Assembly (NCBI RefSeq): GCF_000519185.1
Contig: NZ_JAFA01000022.1
Coordinates: 36,223-100,222, forward strand
Direction: 5' to 3'
From: Paraburkholderia nodosa DSM 21604
Lineage (GTDB): Bacteria; Pseudomonadota; Gammaproteobacteria; Burkholderiales; Burkholderiaceae
Length of the DNA: 64,000 nucleotides
This document shows positions 25,072 to 34,655 of this stretch, in pieces (positions within the stretch are counted from its first letter, which is position 1; each line of letters opens with the position of its first letter). A program made the translations under genes and the position numbers. The notes under the pieces were generated by a model. That model worked only from the letters and a program-made list of their open reading frames with translations, did not search any database and had not been told where the DNA came from.

Positions 25072-26346
25072 ATGAAACTCGACTCCTACTGGCTCGACAC
25101 GGCACCCGCCGGGCCCCAGGTTTGCGAGGGTCCCGTCGATGGCCAAGTCGACGTCGCCGTCATTGGCGGCGGTTTCACCGGGCTGTCCGCTGCGCTGGCA
25201 CTCGGCCGGCGCGGCGCGAGCGTTGTCGTACTCGATGCTGGTCGTATCGGCGGAGGGGCATCTGGTCGCAATGGCGGCCAGTGCAACACCGGCGTTGCGC
25301 AGGACTACGCAGCGCTTCGCAAGCAACTGGGCGTCGAGCGCGCGCAAGGTTGCTATCGCGCGTATGCCGAGGCGGTTGATACGGTCGAGCGGCTGATTCG
25401 CGAAGAGCAGATTGACTGCGACTATCTCGCGTCGGGCAAGCTGAAACTGGCCGCGAAACCGCAACATCTGGCGCACCTCGAGCATACGGCCGAGCTGATC
25501 CGCCGCGAAGTCGATCCCGATGTCGAGATCATTCCGCGTGAGCGCATTCGCAGTGAAGTCGGATCAGACGCTTTCTTCGGAGGCCTGCTGCATAAGCACG
25601 GCGGGCAGATGCACATGGGCAAGTTCGCGGTTGGTCTGGCAAATGCGGCCGTGCGCAACGGTGCGCGGCTTTTCGAGCACGCGCCCGTCACGTCGATCGC
25701 GAAGGACCGCGGCGCTTACCAGATCGAGTCCGGACGCGGCACATTACGCGCGCAGCAGGTATTGGTCGCGACGGGTCCATCGCGGCATGGACCGTTCGGC
25801 TGGTACCGGCGGCGTATGGCGCCGGTCGGTTCATTCATCATTGTGACGGAGCCGTTACGTGCTGAGCATCTCGCCCGGCTGCTGCCGAATCGGCGCTCAT
25901 ACACAACGAGCCGCCTGATGCATAACTACTTCCGCGTCACGCCCGATTCGCGGCTGCTATTTGGTGGACGTGCACGCTTTACGGCATCGGAGCAACCATC
26001 GGACGAAAAAAGCGGCCGTATCCTGCAGGCGAACCTCGCGCAGATGTTCCCGAGCCTTGCCAAGGCGCGTATCGACTATTGCTGGGGTGGTCTCGTCGAT
26101 ATTACGGCTGATCGTTTGCCACGCGCCGGGGAACACGACGGCCTCTATTTCTCGATGGGCTACAGTGGCCACGGCACGCAGATGGCAACGCACATGGGCC
26201 AGGTGATGGCCGAGGTGATGGCCGGGAATTCTGAAGCGAATCCCTGGCGAGACTTTGACTGGTCCGCGATTCCAGGGCATACGGGCAAACCGTGGTTCCT
26301 GCCGCTCGTCGGGGCGTACTTCCGGCTAAAAGACGTCCTCTATTGA
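25072..26346 (+). CDS. FAD-dependent amine/amino acid oxidase, DAO family (cluster A)
   Basis: A 424-residue flavoprotein of the DAO fold, closest in style to PuuB-type gamma-glutamylputrescine oxidases. The FAD-binding start is VDVAVIGGGFTGLSAALALG, followed by GGGASGRNGGQCNTG, and the C-terminal FAD contact is LYFSMGYSGHGTQMATHMG. It would oxidise a C-N bond to an imine, which hydrolyses to an aldehyde plus amine. The ATG at 25072 lies 31 bp after the HAD gene, and the ABC substrate-binding gene follows 27 bp later. They look like one operon with the aldehyde dehydrogenase upstream. Confidence 0.92.
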   Translation: MKLDSYWLDTAPAGPQVCEGPVDGQVDVAVIGGGFTGLSAALALGRRGASVVVLDAGRIGGGASGRNGGQCNTGVAQDYAALRKQLGVERAQGCYRAYAEAVDTVERLIREEQIDCDYLASGKLKLAAKPQHLAHLEHTAELIRREVDPDVEIIPRERIRSEVGSDAFFGGLLHKHGGQMHMGKFAVGLANAAVRNGARLFEHAPVTSIAKDRGAYQIESGRGTLRAQQVLVATGPSRHGPFGWYRRRMAPVGSFIIVTEPLRAEHLARLLPNRRSYTTSRLMHNYFRVTPDSRLLFGGRARFTASEQPSDEKSGRILQANLAQMFPSLAKARIDYCWGGLVDITADRLPRAGEHDGLYFSMGYSGHGTQMATHMGQVMAEVMAGNSEANPWRDFDWSAIPGHTGKPWFLPLVGAYFRLKDVLY

Positions 26347-26373
26347 CGAACAACTCCCTTGTGGAGGAGACAG

Positions 26374-27990
26374 ATGCACAAGATAAATATGCGCGACGCC
26401 GACGCCAGCGTCGGCGATGAACTTCAACAGCTCAACCGCAAAGGCGTGTCGCGACGCAATCTGCTTCGCGCGATGGCTGCCGGTGGGATGTTCTCGATGA
26501 CTGGCGCGGGAATGCTGGCCGCGAGCGGGTCGGCATTCGGGCAACAGACGCCGAAAAAAGGCGGCAAGATTCGCGTCGCGACGCAATCGGCGTCCACTGC
26601 GGATACGCTCGATCCGGCGAAGGGCGCGCTGAGCACGGACTACGTGCGCGCCAATATGCTCTACAACGGTCTGACCGAGTTCGACTCGCATCTTGGCGCA
26701 AAAATGGCGCTCGCGGATTCGCTGGAAACTAAGGATGCGACCGTGTGGGTTGTCAAGCTGCGCAAGGGCGTGCAGTTCCATGACGGCAAGGCGCTCGCGC
26801 CCGCCGACGTTGTCTACTCGATCATGCGCCACAAGGATCCGGCGACCGCCTCGAAGGCGAAGACGCTCGCGGACCAGATCAAGGACGTGAAGGCGACGGG
26901 CGCGAATGAACTGACGATTACCCTCGAAGGTGCAAACGCCGACCTGCCGGTGATCCTGGCGACCTCGCACTTCATGATCATCAAGGACGGAACGAAGGAT
27001 TTCAGGACGGCGGTCGGCACTGGTCCTTTCAGGCTCAAGGAATTCTCGCCGGGCGTGCGTACCGTCGGGGTGCGCAATGAAACGTACTGGAAGACTGGAC
27101 TGCCGCACCTTGACGAGATTGAGCTGGTCGGCATCGGAGACGAACCGGCGCGCGTCAACGCGTTGCTTTCGGGTGACGTGCAGCTGATCAATGCAGTGAC
27201 GCCGAACTCCGCGCAGCGAATCAAGGGGACGTCCGGTTTCTCGGTCCTGGAGACGAAAACGGGCCAGTACACCGATCTGATCATGCGCGACGAAGGTGGT
27301 ATCACGGGTAACCAGGATTTCCGCCGTGGCATGACGTACCTGCTGGATCGCGAACAGATCCTTCGTGCGGCTTTTCGCGGCTACGGGGCAATCGGCAATG
27401 ACCAGCCGATCGACCCGACGAACAGGTACTACTTTGCCGGTATTCCACAACGAAGCTTCGATCCGGACAAGGCCAGGTTCCATTTTCAGAAGGCGAAGCT
27501 CGGCAACGCTCCGCTGCAGGTATATGCATCGCCGGCGGCCACCGGATCGGTCGAAATCGCGACGCTGCTCCAGGTTGCCGCGCCAGGCGCTGGCCTGAAC
27601 CTCCAGGTGAACCGTGTACCGGCGGATGGCTATTGGTCAAATCACTGGATGAGGCATCCGCTCAGCTTTGGCAACGTCAACGCGCGGCCGAGCGCCGATG
27701 TGCTCTTTACACAGTTCTTCAAGTCCGACGCGCCATGGAACGAAGCGAACTGGAAGAACCCGAAGTTCGACCAGTTGCTCCTCGCCGCGCGCGGCGAACC
27801 CGATGACGCGAAGCGCAAGAAAATCTACGGCGACATGCAGGTGATGGTGCATGAAACCGGCGGTATTGGCATCCCCTTGTTCGTGAGTTCACTCGACGCC
27901 CATACGACCCGGCTGAAAGGTCTGGGCACGATTCCGCTGGCCGGACTGATGGGCTTCACGTTTGCGGAACACGTCTGGCTCGAGTCCTGA
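26374..27990 (+). CDS. ABC transporter substrate-binding protein, family 5
   Basis: A 538-residue periplasmic binding protein of the dipeptide/opine/nickel family (SBP_bac_5). A twin-arginine-type signal is present (VSRRNLLRAMAAGG), ending in GSAFGQQ. Family landmarks are YNGLTEFDSHLGAKMALADS, LRKGVQFHDGKALAPADVVYS and RRGMTYLLDREQILRAAF. The ATG at 26374 is preceded by GTGGAGGAG. Two permeases and a fused ATPase follow directly. The ligand is probably a small peptide-like or N-substituted amino acid, judging by the downstream oxidases. Confidence 0.93.
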   Translation: MHKINMRDADASVGDELQQLNRKGVSRRNLLRAMAAGGMFSMTGAGMLAASGSAFGQQTPKKGGKIRVATQSASTADTLDPAKGALSTDYVRANMLYNGLTEFDSHLGAKMALADSLETKDATVWVVKLRKGVQFHDGKALAPADVVYSIMRHKDPATASKAKTLADQIKDVKATGANELTITLEGANADLPVILATSHFMIIKDGTKDFRTAVGTGPFRLKEFSPGVRTVGVRNETYWKTGLPHLDEIELVGIGDEPARVNALLSGDVQLINAVTPNSAQRIKGTSGFSVLETKTGQYTDLIMRDEGGITGNQDFRRGMTYLLDREQILRAAFRGYGAIGNDQPIDPTNRYYFAGIPQRSFDPDKARFHFQKAKLGNAPLQVYASPAATGSVEIATLLQVAAPGAGLNLQVNRVPADGYWSNHWMRHPLSFGNVNARPSADVLFTQFFKSDAPWNEANWKNPKFDQLLLAARGEPDDAKRKKIYGDMQVMVHETGGIGIPLFVSSLDAHTTRLKGLGTIPLAGLMGFTFAEHVWLES

Positions 27991-28057
27991 GCTGTCACGT
28001 CTTCAGTCGCGCCGCTACCTGGCGGCGCACCATTTCTGTACAGGAGGCGTTTCTAGT

Positions 28058-29014
28058 ATGAACGCAAACGCGCAACGACTCATTGCAGCGCGCCTCGGTT
28101 TCGCGCTGGTCACGCTGCTGCTGGTGTCGGCCATCGTATTCGCGATAACTGGCCTTTTGCCGGGCGACGCGGCGCAGCAGGCGCTCGGCCAGGCGGCCAC
28201 ACCGGAACAGGTAGCAGCCTTGCGTCACCAGTTTGGTCTCGACCAGCCCGCTCTGCAGCGCTATTTCCAGTGGCTTCTGCACATCGTGAGTGGCAGTTTC
28301 GGCACGTCGCTGTCGAACAACACGCCGGTGAGCGAGCTGATCGCGACCCGCCTGCCGAATACGCTCATGCTTGCAGGGCTAACGGCCGCTGTGTCGGTTC
28401 CTGTCGCGCTGGCGATCGGCATTCTGTCGGCGATGTATCGCGGTTCGCTGCTGGACCGTACCCTCAACGTGCTGACGTTGTCAACCGTCGCTGTGCCCGA
28501 ATTTCTGATAGCGACGATCGCCGTGCTGATCTTTGCTGTCAAGCTGCGCTGGCTGCCGGCGCTGTCATATCTGTCGGAGGTCACGTCGTTCGGCGCGCTG
28601 GTGCGTATTTATGCGATGCCCGTTATGACGCTGTGCTGTGTGATTGTGGCGCAGATGGCGCGTATGACACGTGCCGCGGTGCTCGATCAGCTGAACGCGT
28701 CGTACGTCGAGATGGCCGTACTCAAGGGCGCCTCACCGGTCCGAATCGTGTTGCGCCATGTGCTGCCGAATACGATTGGCCCCATTGCCAACGCGGTCGC
28801 CCTCAGCCTGTCGTATCTGTTCGGCGGCGTCGTCATCGTCGAATCGATCTTCAACTATCCGGGGCTCGCGAGCCTGATGGTCGATGCCGTCACCAATCGG
28901 GACATGCCGCTCGTGCAAGGCTGCGTGATGGTGTTCTGCGCGGCGTATCTCACCCTGGTACTCATTGCCGACCTATGTCAGATCTTCTCCAATCCGAGGT
29001 TGCGTCAACGATGA
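28058..29014 (+). CDS. ABC transporter permease, DppB type
   Basis: A 318-residue membrane subunit of a dipeptide/opine-type importer. Hydrophobic segments start at about residue 12 (GFALVTLLLVSAIVFAITG). The EAA-like coupling loop is seen in YVEMAVLKGASPVRIVLRHVLPN. The start at ATG 28058 is downstream of an AGGAGG-like site (ACAGGAGGCG). It overlaps the next permease by 4 bp, so subunits are translated together. Confidence 0.93.
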   Translation: MNANAQRLIAARLGFALVTLLLVSAIVFAITGLLPGDAAQQALGQAATPEQVAALRHQFGLDQPALQRYFQWLLHIVSGSFGTSLSNNTPVSELIATRLPNTLMLAGLTAAVSVPVALAIGILSAMYRGSLLDRTLNVLTLSTVAVPEFLIATIAVLIFAVKLRWLPALSYLSEVTSFGALVRIYAMPVMTLCCVIVAQMARMTRAAVLDQLNASYVEMAVLKGASPVRIVLRHVLPNTIGPIANAVALSLSYLFGGVVIVESIFNYPGLASLMVDAVTNRDMPLVQGCVMVFCAAYLTLVLIADLCQIFSNPRLRQR

Positions 29015-29967
29015 ACCGACCCGATACATCCCATGCGGGGACCGTCCTGTACTCGGTGCCCGATGAAGAGGCCCGCCCTTGCGCCGATACGCTTCAGGAC
29101 GCCCCCGCCACAGCTCCTGTCAACAAACGTGGTCCGCTGCGCCGTCTCGCGAACCGTCTCTCGCTGCTTGGCCTGATCGGCCTCGTGATCGTGGTGTTCT
29201 GGCTCTGCGTTGCGTTCTTCGGGCCGCTCGTCGCTCCGTACAAGGGGGGCGCCGTGACGTCGACTGAGATATTCGGGTCGTACAGCGCGGCGCATCTGCT
29301 CGGCACCGATTTTCTGGGCCGCGACATGCTCAGCCGCGTGCTGTACGGCACCCAATACACAGTTGGACTGGCGCTGGCATCGACCGTGCTCGCCAGTTGC
29401 ATAGGAACGTTCTTCGGGCTGGTTGCGGCCGTGTCCGGACGCTGGGTCGACGAAATCATGAGCCGACTGTTCGACGCCCTGATCTCGATTCCGAGCAAGA
29501 TCCTCGCGCTCGTCGTGATCGCCGCATTCGGTTCGTCGGTGTCGATACTGATCATGGTCGCCGCGCTCGCTTATATTCCTGGCGCGTTTCGCATCTCGCG
29601 CTCGCTGGCAGTCAACCTGATGACACTCGAGTACGTGCAGGTCGCAAAGGCGCGCGGCGAAGGACTGTTTTACATCGCGCGCGTCGAGGTGCTACCCAAC
29701 ATGATTCATCCGATGCTCGCGGACTTCGGCCTGCGCTTCGTGTTTATCGTGCTGTTGCTCAGCGGCCTGAGCTTTCTCGGCCTCGGCGTGCAGCCTCCGA
29801 ATGCCGACTGGGGTTCGCTCGTGCGCGAGAACATCGGCGCTCTGGCGGAAGGCGCACCGGCCGTACTGGTGCCCGCCGTCGCGATCGCGACGCTCACGGT
29901 GGGCGTGAACCTGCTGATCGACAGCCTGCGCCGGCACGCCGCGCGCGGCCATGGAGACGCCAAATGA
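29011..29967 (+). CDS. ABC transporter permease, DppC type
   Basis: A 318-residue second permease. It has the family's N-terminal cytoplasmic stretch, then LLGLIGLVIVVFWLCVAFFG, the typical GTDFLGRDMLSRVLYGTQ, and the ATPase-coupling loop EYVQVAKARGEGLFYIARVE. The C-terminal half includes LSGLSFLGLGVQPPNADWG, a hallmark of DppC/OppC. It uses the ATG at 29011, overlapping the previous stop, and overlaps the ATPase gene by 4 bp. A long open frame further upstream on this strand is a shadow of the first permease. Confidence 0.93.
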   Translation: MNRPDTSHAGTVLYSVPDEEARPCADTLQDAPATAPVNKRGPLRRLANRLSLLGLIGLVIVVFWLCVAFFGPLVAPYKGGAVTSTEIFGSYSAAHLLGTDFLGRDMLSRVLYGTQYTVGLALASTVLASCIGTFFGLVAAVSGRWVDEIMSRLFDALISIPSKILALVVIAAFGSSVSILIMVAALAYIPGAFRISRSLAVNLMTLEYVQVAKARGEGLFYIARVEVLPNMIHPMLADFGLRFVFIVLLLSGLSFLGLGVQPPNADWGSLVRENIGALAEGAPAVLVPAVAIATLTVGVNLLIDSLRRHAARGHGDAK

Positions 29968-31793
29968 ACATGATCGAAGTCAAGGGCCTGCGCGTGGTCG
30001 CGGGCTCGGCGCCCGACCCGGTCGTCGAGATCGTCAAGTGCGTCGATTTCACCGTGAAGAAAGGCGAAGTGCTTGCGCTGATTGGCGAGTCGGGCTCGGG
30101 CAAGACGACGATCGCGCTGTCGCTACTGGGGCACGCACGCGGCGGCTGCTCTATTGCGGGCGGATCGGTGAAGATCGGGGGCGTCGAAGTGCTGTCACTC
30201 GATGCAGCCGGACGTCGCGGGTTGCGCGCGCGCACCGTCGCTTACGTCGCCCAGAGCGCGTCGGCGGGTTTCAACCCGGCCCGCACGATCATGGACCAGG
30301 TGACCGAGCCCGCGCTGCTACACAGATTGATGACGCCTGCTGCGGCCCGCGAGAAGGCCGTGGGACTGTTTCGCTCGCTGGCTTTGCCGTCGCCAGAAAC
30401 CATTGGTGCACGCTATCCGCATCAGGTATCGGGCGGTCAGTTGCAGCGCCTGATGGCGGCGATGGCGCTGATTACCGATCCCGCTGTCGTCGTGTTCGAC
30501 GAACCGACGACGGCGCTCGACGTCACCACACAGATCGAAGTGCTCGCTGCTTTCAAGAAAGTGATCCGCGAACTGGGCACGACAGCCGTCTATGTCTCGC
30601 ACGATCTTGCCGTCGTCGCGCAGATGGCGGACCGCATTGTCGTACTCAACGGGGGCATCGTGCGAGAGAATGGCACGACCGGGCAGGTGCTCGATACGCC
30701 GGCCGACGACTATACGCGGCAACTGCTCGCGGCCACGCGCCGCCCGGAGCCGGACCTTGCGCTTCTGGCTTCAGATGTGGCACCACCGTTGCTCGAGGTC
30801 CGCAATCTGAACGCCGGGTATGGACGGATCGATGCGAACGGCGTGCCTGCCGTATGTGTGCTTGAGGACGTAAACCTGAGGATCTCGCGCGGCAGCGCAC
30901 TCGGCGTGATCGGGGAATCGGGTTCGGGCAAAACGACGCTCGCACGCGTGGTGGCCGGACTGGTGGATCGTGCCCGCGGTGAGGTGCTGCTCGACGGCAA
31001 GCCGCTGCCAGCGAAGCTCTCCGGGCGCACGCCTGATCAGTACCGGCGCGTGCAGATCGTTTTTCAGAATGCGGACACGGCGCTCAATCCGAGCCGCACG
31101 ATCGCCGACATTCTGGCGCGGCCGATGAACTTCTATCACGGGCTGCGCGGGGCAGCGGCGCGCAAGCGCATGCTCCAACTGCTCGATCTGGTGAAGCTGC
31201 CAGCATCGATTGCCGGGCGTCAGCCGGGCGGCCTGTCGGGCGGCCAGAAGCAGCGCGTGAACCTGGCTCGCGCGCTTGCGGCCGAGCCTGCGCTCATTCT
31301 CTGCGACGAGGTGACCTCCGCACTGGATACCGTAGTCGGCGCAGCGATTCTTGACCTGCTCGTGGAACTGCGGCGCGAACTGGGTCTGTCATACATGTTC
31401 ATCAGCCACGATATTTCGACGGTGCGGGCGATCTGCGACGACGTCATGGTCCTCTATGCCGGTCGGTGTGTCGAAGCCGGTCAGCGCAACGTCCTGGCCG
31501 CGCCCCCCCACCACCCGTACACAGAGCTACTGGTCGATTCGGTGCCCGCACTGCACCCAGGCTGGCTCGACTCACGGCGCACGCTCACAGGCGCCGCCTT
31601 GCCGTCGATGGGGCCCGCCAGTGACTCCACTGAGCTGTGCAGCTTTCGGGCGCGTTGTCCGGTCCGCATCGACGGTAAGTGCAACGTTACACCCCCCAGT
31701 GCCAGGAAGCTGCCCTCGGGCGCCATAATCCTTTGCCACCGCTCTGCCGCCGAACTCGAGCTCGCGCAGAAAGCCGACCCGGTGACGGCATGA
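29964..31793 (+). CDS. Fused dual ATPase of the dipeptide/opine ABC importer
   Basis: A 609-residue protein joining both nucleotide-binding domains that are usually separate DppD and DppF. Domain 1 has Walker A LIGESGSGKTTIALSLLG, signature YPHQVSGGQLQRLM and Walker B VVVFDEPTTALD. Domain 2 has VIGESGSGKTTLARVVAG, PGGLSGGQKQRVNLARAL and ALILCDEVTSALD. A C-terminal oligopeptide-transporter tail holds the cysteine set ELCSFRARCPVR, GKCN and ILCHR. Overlaps of 4 bp with both neighbours show tight coupling with the permease and the [2Fe-2S] gene. This ties transport to the oxidase. Confidence 0.94.
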   Translation: MNMIEVKGLRVVAGSAPDPVVEIVKCVDFTVKKGEVLALIGESGSGKTTIALSLLGHARGGCSIAGGSVKIGGVEVLSLDAAGRRGLRARTVAYVAQSASAGFNPARTIMDQVTEPALLHRLMTPAAAREKAVGLFRSLALPSPETIGARYPHQVSGGQLQRLMAAMALITDPAVVVFDEPTTALDVTTQIEVLAAFKKVIRELGTTAVYVSHDLAVVAQMADRIVVLNGGIVRENGTTGQVLDTPADDYTRQLLAATRRPEPDLALLASDVAPPLLEVRNLNAGYGRIDANGVPAVCVLEDVNLRISRGSALGVIGESGSGKTTLARVVAGLVDRARGEVLLDGKPLPAKLSGRTPDQYRRVQIVFQNADTALNPSRTIADILARPMNFYHGLRGAAARKRMLQLLDLVKLPASIAGRQPGGLSGGQKQRVNLARALAAEPALILCDEVTSALDTVVGAAILDLLVELRRELGLSYMFISHDISTVRAICDDVMVLYAGRCVEAGQRNVLAAPPHHPYTELLVDSVPALHPGWLDSRRTLTGAALPSMGPASDSTELCSFRARCPVRIDGKCNVTPPSARKLPSGAIILCHRSAAELELAQKADPVTA

Positions 31794-32110
31794 CTGCACG
31801 CTTTGTGAGAGTGGCGGAGACCGGACGCAAGACGTTCGGGATCGCCGTCGATGGAGACGCAGTGAAGGCCGCCGAAGGCGACACGCTGCTGGTCGCGCTC
31901 CTGACGGCACAAGACACGTTACGCGATTCCGAGTTTGGCGACGGCCGCCGTGCGGGCTTCTGTCTGATGGGTGCTTGCCAGGACTGCTGGGTCTGGACTG
32001 CGCAAGGTGAGCGTGTCCGCGCCTGTACAACGCCAGCAATGCCCGGCATGTCGATCATCACGCGCGTAGCGCTAGTGGGGGAGGGCGTATGGCCGCGTCT
32101 GCAGAAGTGA
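31790..32110 (+). CDS. [2Fe-2S] small subunit, HcnA/opine-oxidase type
   Basis: A 106-residue ferredoxin-like subunit. The plant-type cluster motif is visible as AGFCLMGACQDCWVW, with a later RACTT, matching C-x4-C-x2-C...C. The size and sequence match HcnA, the D-hydroxyproline dehydrogenase gamma chain and the small subunits of opine oxidases. It would carry electrons within a membrane-linked flavin dehydrogenase. It overlaps the ATPase gene by 4 bp and the next subunit by 22 bp. The ATG at 31790 is the only start consistent with this. Confidence 0.92.
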   Translation: MTARFVRVAETGRKTFGIAVDGDAVKAAEGDTLLVALLTAQDTLRDSEFGDGRRAGFCLMGACQDCWVWTAQGERVRACTTPAMPGMSIITRVALVGEGVWPRLQK

Positions 32111-33492
32111 AGGGTCCGAACGTCGTCGTCATTGGCGCTGGACCGGCGGGCGTGCGCGCCGCGCAGGCGCTGGTTGACGCGGGGCTGCGGCCCACGGTGA
32201 TCGATGAAGGGCGCCGCGATGGTGGCCAGATCTATCGGCGCCAGCCGGACGGCTTTTCGCGTTCGTATGAAACGCTGTATGGGACGGAGGCTGCGCGTGC
32301 CGCATCGCTCCATCGCGACTTCGATGCATTGCGCGCGCAAATCGATTATCTGCCTGACACGCTCGTATGGAATATCGGGCCAAAGGCGGTGCATATCGTG
32401 AGTGGCTCGCGCTACCGCAAGCTTGCATTCGATTCGCTGATCATCTGCAGCGGAGCCACCGATCGGCTGATGCCGGTTCCCGGCTGGCACTTCGCGGGTA
32501 CTTACAGTCTGGGCGGCGCACAGGTAGCCCTCAAGTCGCAGGGATGCGCGATCGGTGCTCGGATCGTGATGATGGGAACCGGGCCATTGCTGTATCTGGT
32601 CGCCGCGCAGTATGTCAAGGCAGGTGCGACAGTGAGCGCCGTCCTGGATACATCGTCCTTGGCGCAGCGCCTGCGAGCGCTGCCGCAGTTGCTCGCGATT
32701 CCATCGACGCTTCGCAAGGGCATCGCACTGATGCGCGTGTTGCGCCGCGCGGAGGTTCCGATTCATCGTGGCGTGGTGCCTGTCGCAATCGAAGGCTCGT
32801 CTGAGCATGGTGTCACAGGCGTTCGCGTGAAGCTGGCAAACGACACGACGCTGAATGTGACGTGTGATGCCGTCGCACTCGGCTATCACCTGCGTTCCGA
32901 AACACAGCTTGCTGATCTCGCGGGCTGCGCTTTTCGTTTCGACACGATCACGCAGACGTGGCTTCCGCAGATTGATGAGGATGGCCGTAGCAGCGTCGCA
33001 GGCATCTATCTGGCAGGCGATGGGGTGCGCGTGCGCGGTGCTGACGCGGCCGAACGCGCGGGCCGGCTCGCCGCATTGGCCGCGCTGCACGACGCAGGTA
33101 TCGAACTCGGGGGCGCCGCGCAACTACGCGCGGAACTCTCCCGTTTCACACGTTTCGCAGCCGGCTTGCGCACCGCCTTTCCGTGGCCCGCGCGCTTCGC
33201 GGCAGCCCTGCCGGATGACACCATCGTGTGCCGCTGCGAGGCAATCACTGCCGGCGAATTGCGGCAGGTCGTTCGTGAGATGGGCGCGATAGAGGCAAAC
33301 CGCGCAAAGGCATTTTCCCGCGTCGGCATGGGCCGATGTCAGGGACGCTACTGCTCGCACGCCGGTGCTGAAGTCATCGCAGCAGAAGCGCGCGTGCCAT
33401 TGGAAGCCGTCGGGCGATTACGCGGCCAGGCCCCTGTCAAGCCGCTGCCCATAGCGCTGGAATCAGGGTCCGGGATGGAGACTGTTCGATGA
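32089..33492 (+). CDS. FAD/NAD-binding dehydrogenase subunit with BFD-like Fe-S domain
   Basis: A 467-residue subunit like HcnB, OoxA/NoxA or the D-hydroxyproline dehydrogenase alpha chain. The FAD motif is VVVIGAGPAGVRAAQALVDAG. A second Rossmann region begins ARIVMMGTGPLLYLVAAQYV. The C-terminal third carries DDTIVCRCEAITAGEL and GRCQGRYCSHAG, a BFD-like [2Fe-2S] site with four cysteines. It overlaps the small subunit by 22 bp and the DAO subunit by 4 bp. The three together form one heteromeric dehydrogenase; the substrate is likely a cyclic or N-substituted amino acid. Confidence 0.93.
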   Translation: MAASAEVKGPNVVVIGAGPAGVRAAQALVDAGLRPTVIDEGRRDGGQIYRRQPDGFSRSYETLYGTEAARAASLHRDFDALRAQIDYLPDTLVWNIGPKAVHIVSGSRYRKLAFDSLIICSGATDRLMPVPGWHFAGTYSLGGAQVALKSQGCAIGARIVMMGTGPLLYLVAAQYVKAGATVSAVLDTSSLAQRLRALPQLLAIPSTLRKGIALMRVLRRAEVPIHRGVVPVAIEGSSEHGVTGVRVKLANDTTLNVTCDAVALGYHLRSETQLADLAGCAFRFDTITQTWLPQIDEDGRSSVAGIYLAGDGVRVRGADAAERAGRLAALAALHDAGIELGGAAQLRAELSRFTRFAAGLRTAFPWPARFAAALPDDTIVCRCEAITAGELRQVVREMGAIEANRAKAFSRVGMGRCQGRYCSHAGAEVIAAEARVPLEAVGRLRGQAPVKPLPIALESGSGMETVR

Positions 33493-34655
33493 ACCGACAC
33501 GCCGACGTAATCGTTATTGGTGGCGGCATCATGGGCACTTCGACGGCTTTCTTTCTGCGCAGGCGCATGCGCTCGGTGATCCTGATTGAACGCGGACTCG
33601 TCGGACAGCAGGCCAGCGGCACCAACTTTGGCGGTGTCCGCCGGCAGGGTCGCTCCTTGCCTCAGCTTGCAATAGCCAATCGCGCACTGGATGTCTGGTA
33701 CCGAACCAGAGAACTGCTTGGTGAGGACATTGAATTTTTGCCTTCCGGTCATACGCGCGTTTGCTACCACGCGCACGATGCTGAGTATTTTCATCGTTAT
33801 GCCAATGAGGCGCGCGCGTTTGGCCTGCACCTTGAGGTGCTGGACGGTGCTGCAATGTTCAGGCGTTTCCCATTTCTGGGACGGGAAGTTCTCGCCGCGT
33901 CCGTCTCACCGCTCGACGGACACGCTAATCCGCGGATCGCATCGCCGGCTTTCGCACGCGCTGCCGTGCGGCACGGCGCACAGATCGTCGAGAACACCGA
34001 GATCGTCAGCGTAGAGAAGGACGGTGCTGAATTCCGGGTGCAGAGCGCGACAGGCGAAACGTATCGAGCAGCGCGGCTCGTTATCTGTGCGGGCGCGTGG
34101 GCGAGTGCGCTCTCGCAGCAGTTTGGCGAGCCGGTGCCTCTGATAGCGCACGGGCCCCAGATGGCCGTCACAGAGCCGGTGCCTTACGTCTTTCAGTCAT
34201 CGATGGGCGTCTACACGTCGATCAAGGAAGAGAGCGTCTATTTCCGGCAGATTCCGCGCGGCAACATCGTGCTCGGCGGTGGCCCGCCCGGTCCCGCCGA
34301 TGCCGTCACGCGCCGGGCGTCGGTGTTGCCGGAGAACACCGTGCAGCAGATGGCGCAGTTCCGTCGTCTCGCGCCCGCGCTGGCTCGGCTCAACGTGATC
34401 CGCGTCTGGAGCGGGGTGGAGGGTTACCTTCCCGACGGAGAACCTGTCATCGGGCCGAGTTCGAAAGTAGACGGTCTCTTTTATGCATTTGGCTTCAGTG
34501 GCTCGGGGTTTCAGATTGGTCCAGGGGTGGGCGAAACGCTCGCGGAGCTGATCGACATGGGGCGTACGCCAATCCCGCTCGATACATACGCAATCGACCG
34601 ATTCACTGCGACGTCCGCCACTGCTTCGGCTTTAGCCATCGGGCACGACGGCTGA
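33489..34655 (+). CDS. FAD-dependent DAO subunit, HcnC/OoxB type
   Basis: A 388-residue flavoprotein of the DAO fold, the catalytic subunit of the three-part dehydrogenase. FAD binding is seen in ADVIVIGGGIMGTSTAFFL and ASGTNFGGVRRQGRS, and the C-terminal contact is LFYAFGFSGSGFQIGPGVG. The gene order small [2Fe-2S], FAD/NAD subunit, DAO subunit equals hcnABC, and the sizes also fit. The gene is fused by overlap to the transport operon, so a catabolic opine- or amino acid-oxidising role is more likely than cyanide synthesis from glycine, which cannot be excluded by sequence. Confidence 0.92.
   Translation: MNRHADVIVIGGGIMGTSTAFFLRRRMRSVILIERGLVGQQASGTNFGGVRRQGRSLPQLAIANRALDVWYRTRELLGEDIEFLPSGHTRVCYHAHDAEYFHRYANEARAFGLHLEVLDGAAMFRRFPFLGREVLAASVSPLDGHANPRIASPAFARAAVRHGAQIVENTEIVSVEKDGAEFRVQSATGETYRAARLVICAGAWASALSQQFGEPVPLIAHGPQMAVTEPVPYVFQSSMGVYTSIKEESVYFRQIPRGNIVLGGGPPGPADAVTRRASVLPENTVQQMAQFRRLAPALARLNVIRVWSGVEGYLPDGEPVIGPSSKVDGLFYAFGFSGSGFQIGPGVGETLAELIDMGRTPIPLDTYAIDRFTATSATASALAIGHDG

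Noticed and set aside
31790..34655. Hydrogen cyanide synthase hcnABC
   Set aside because: Order and sizes fit, but the genes are overlapped with a peptide/opine-type importer and lie among amine-catabolic enzymes. A catabolic dehydrogenase is more likely, although sequence alone cannot exclude it.
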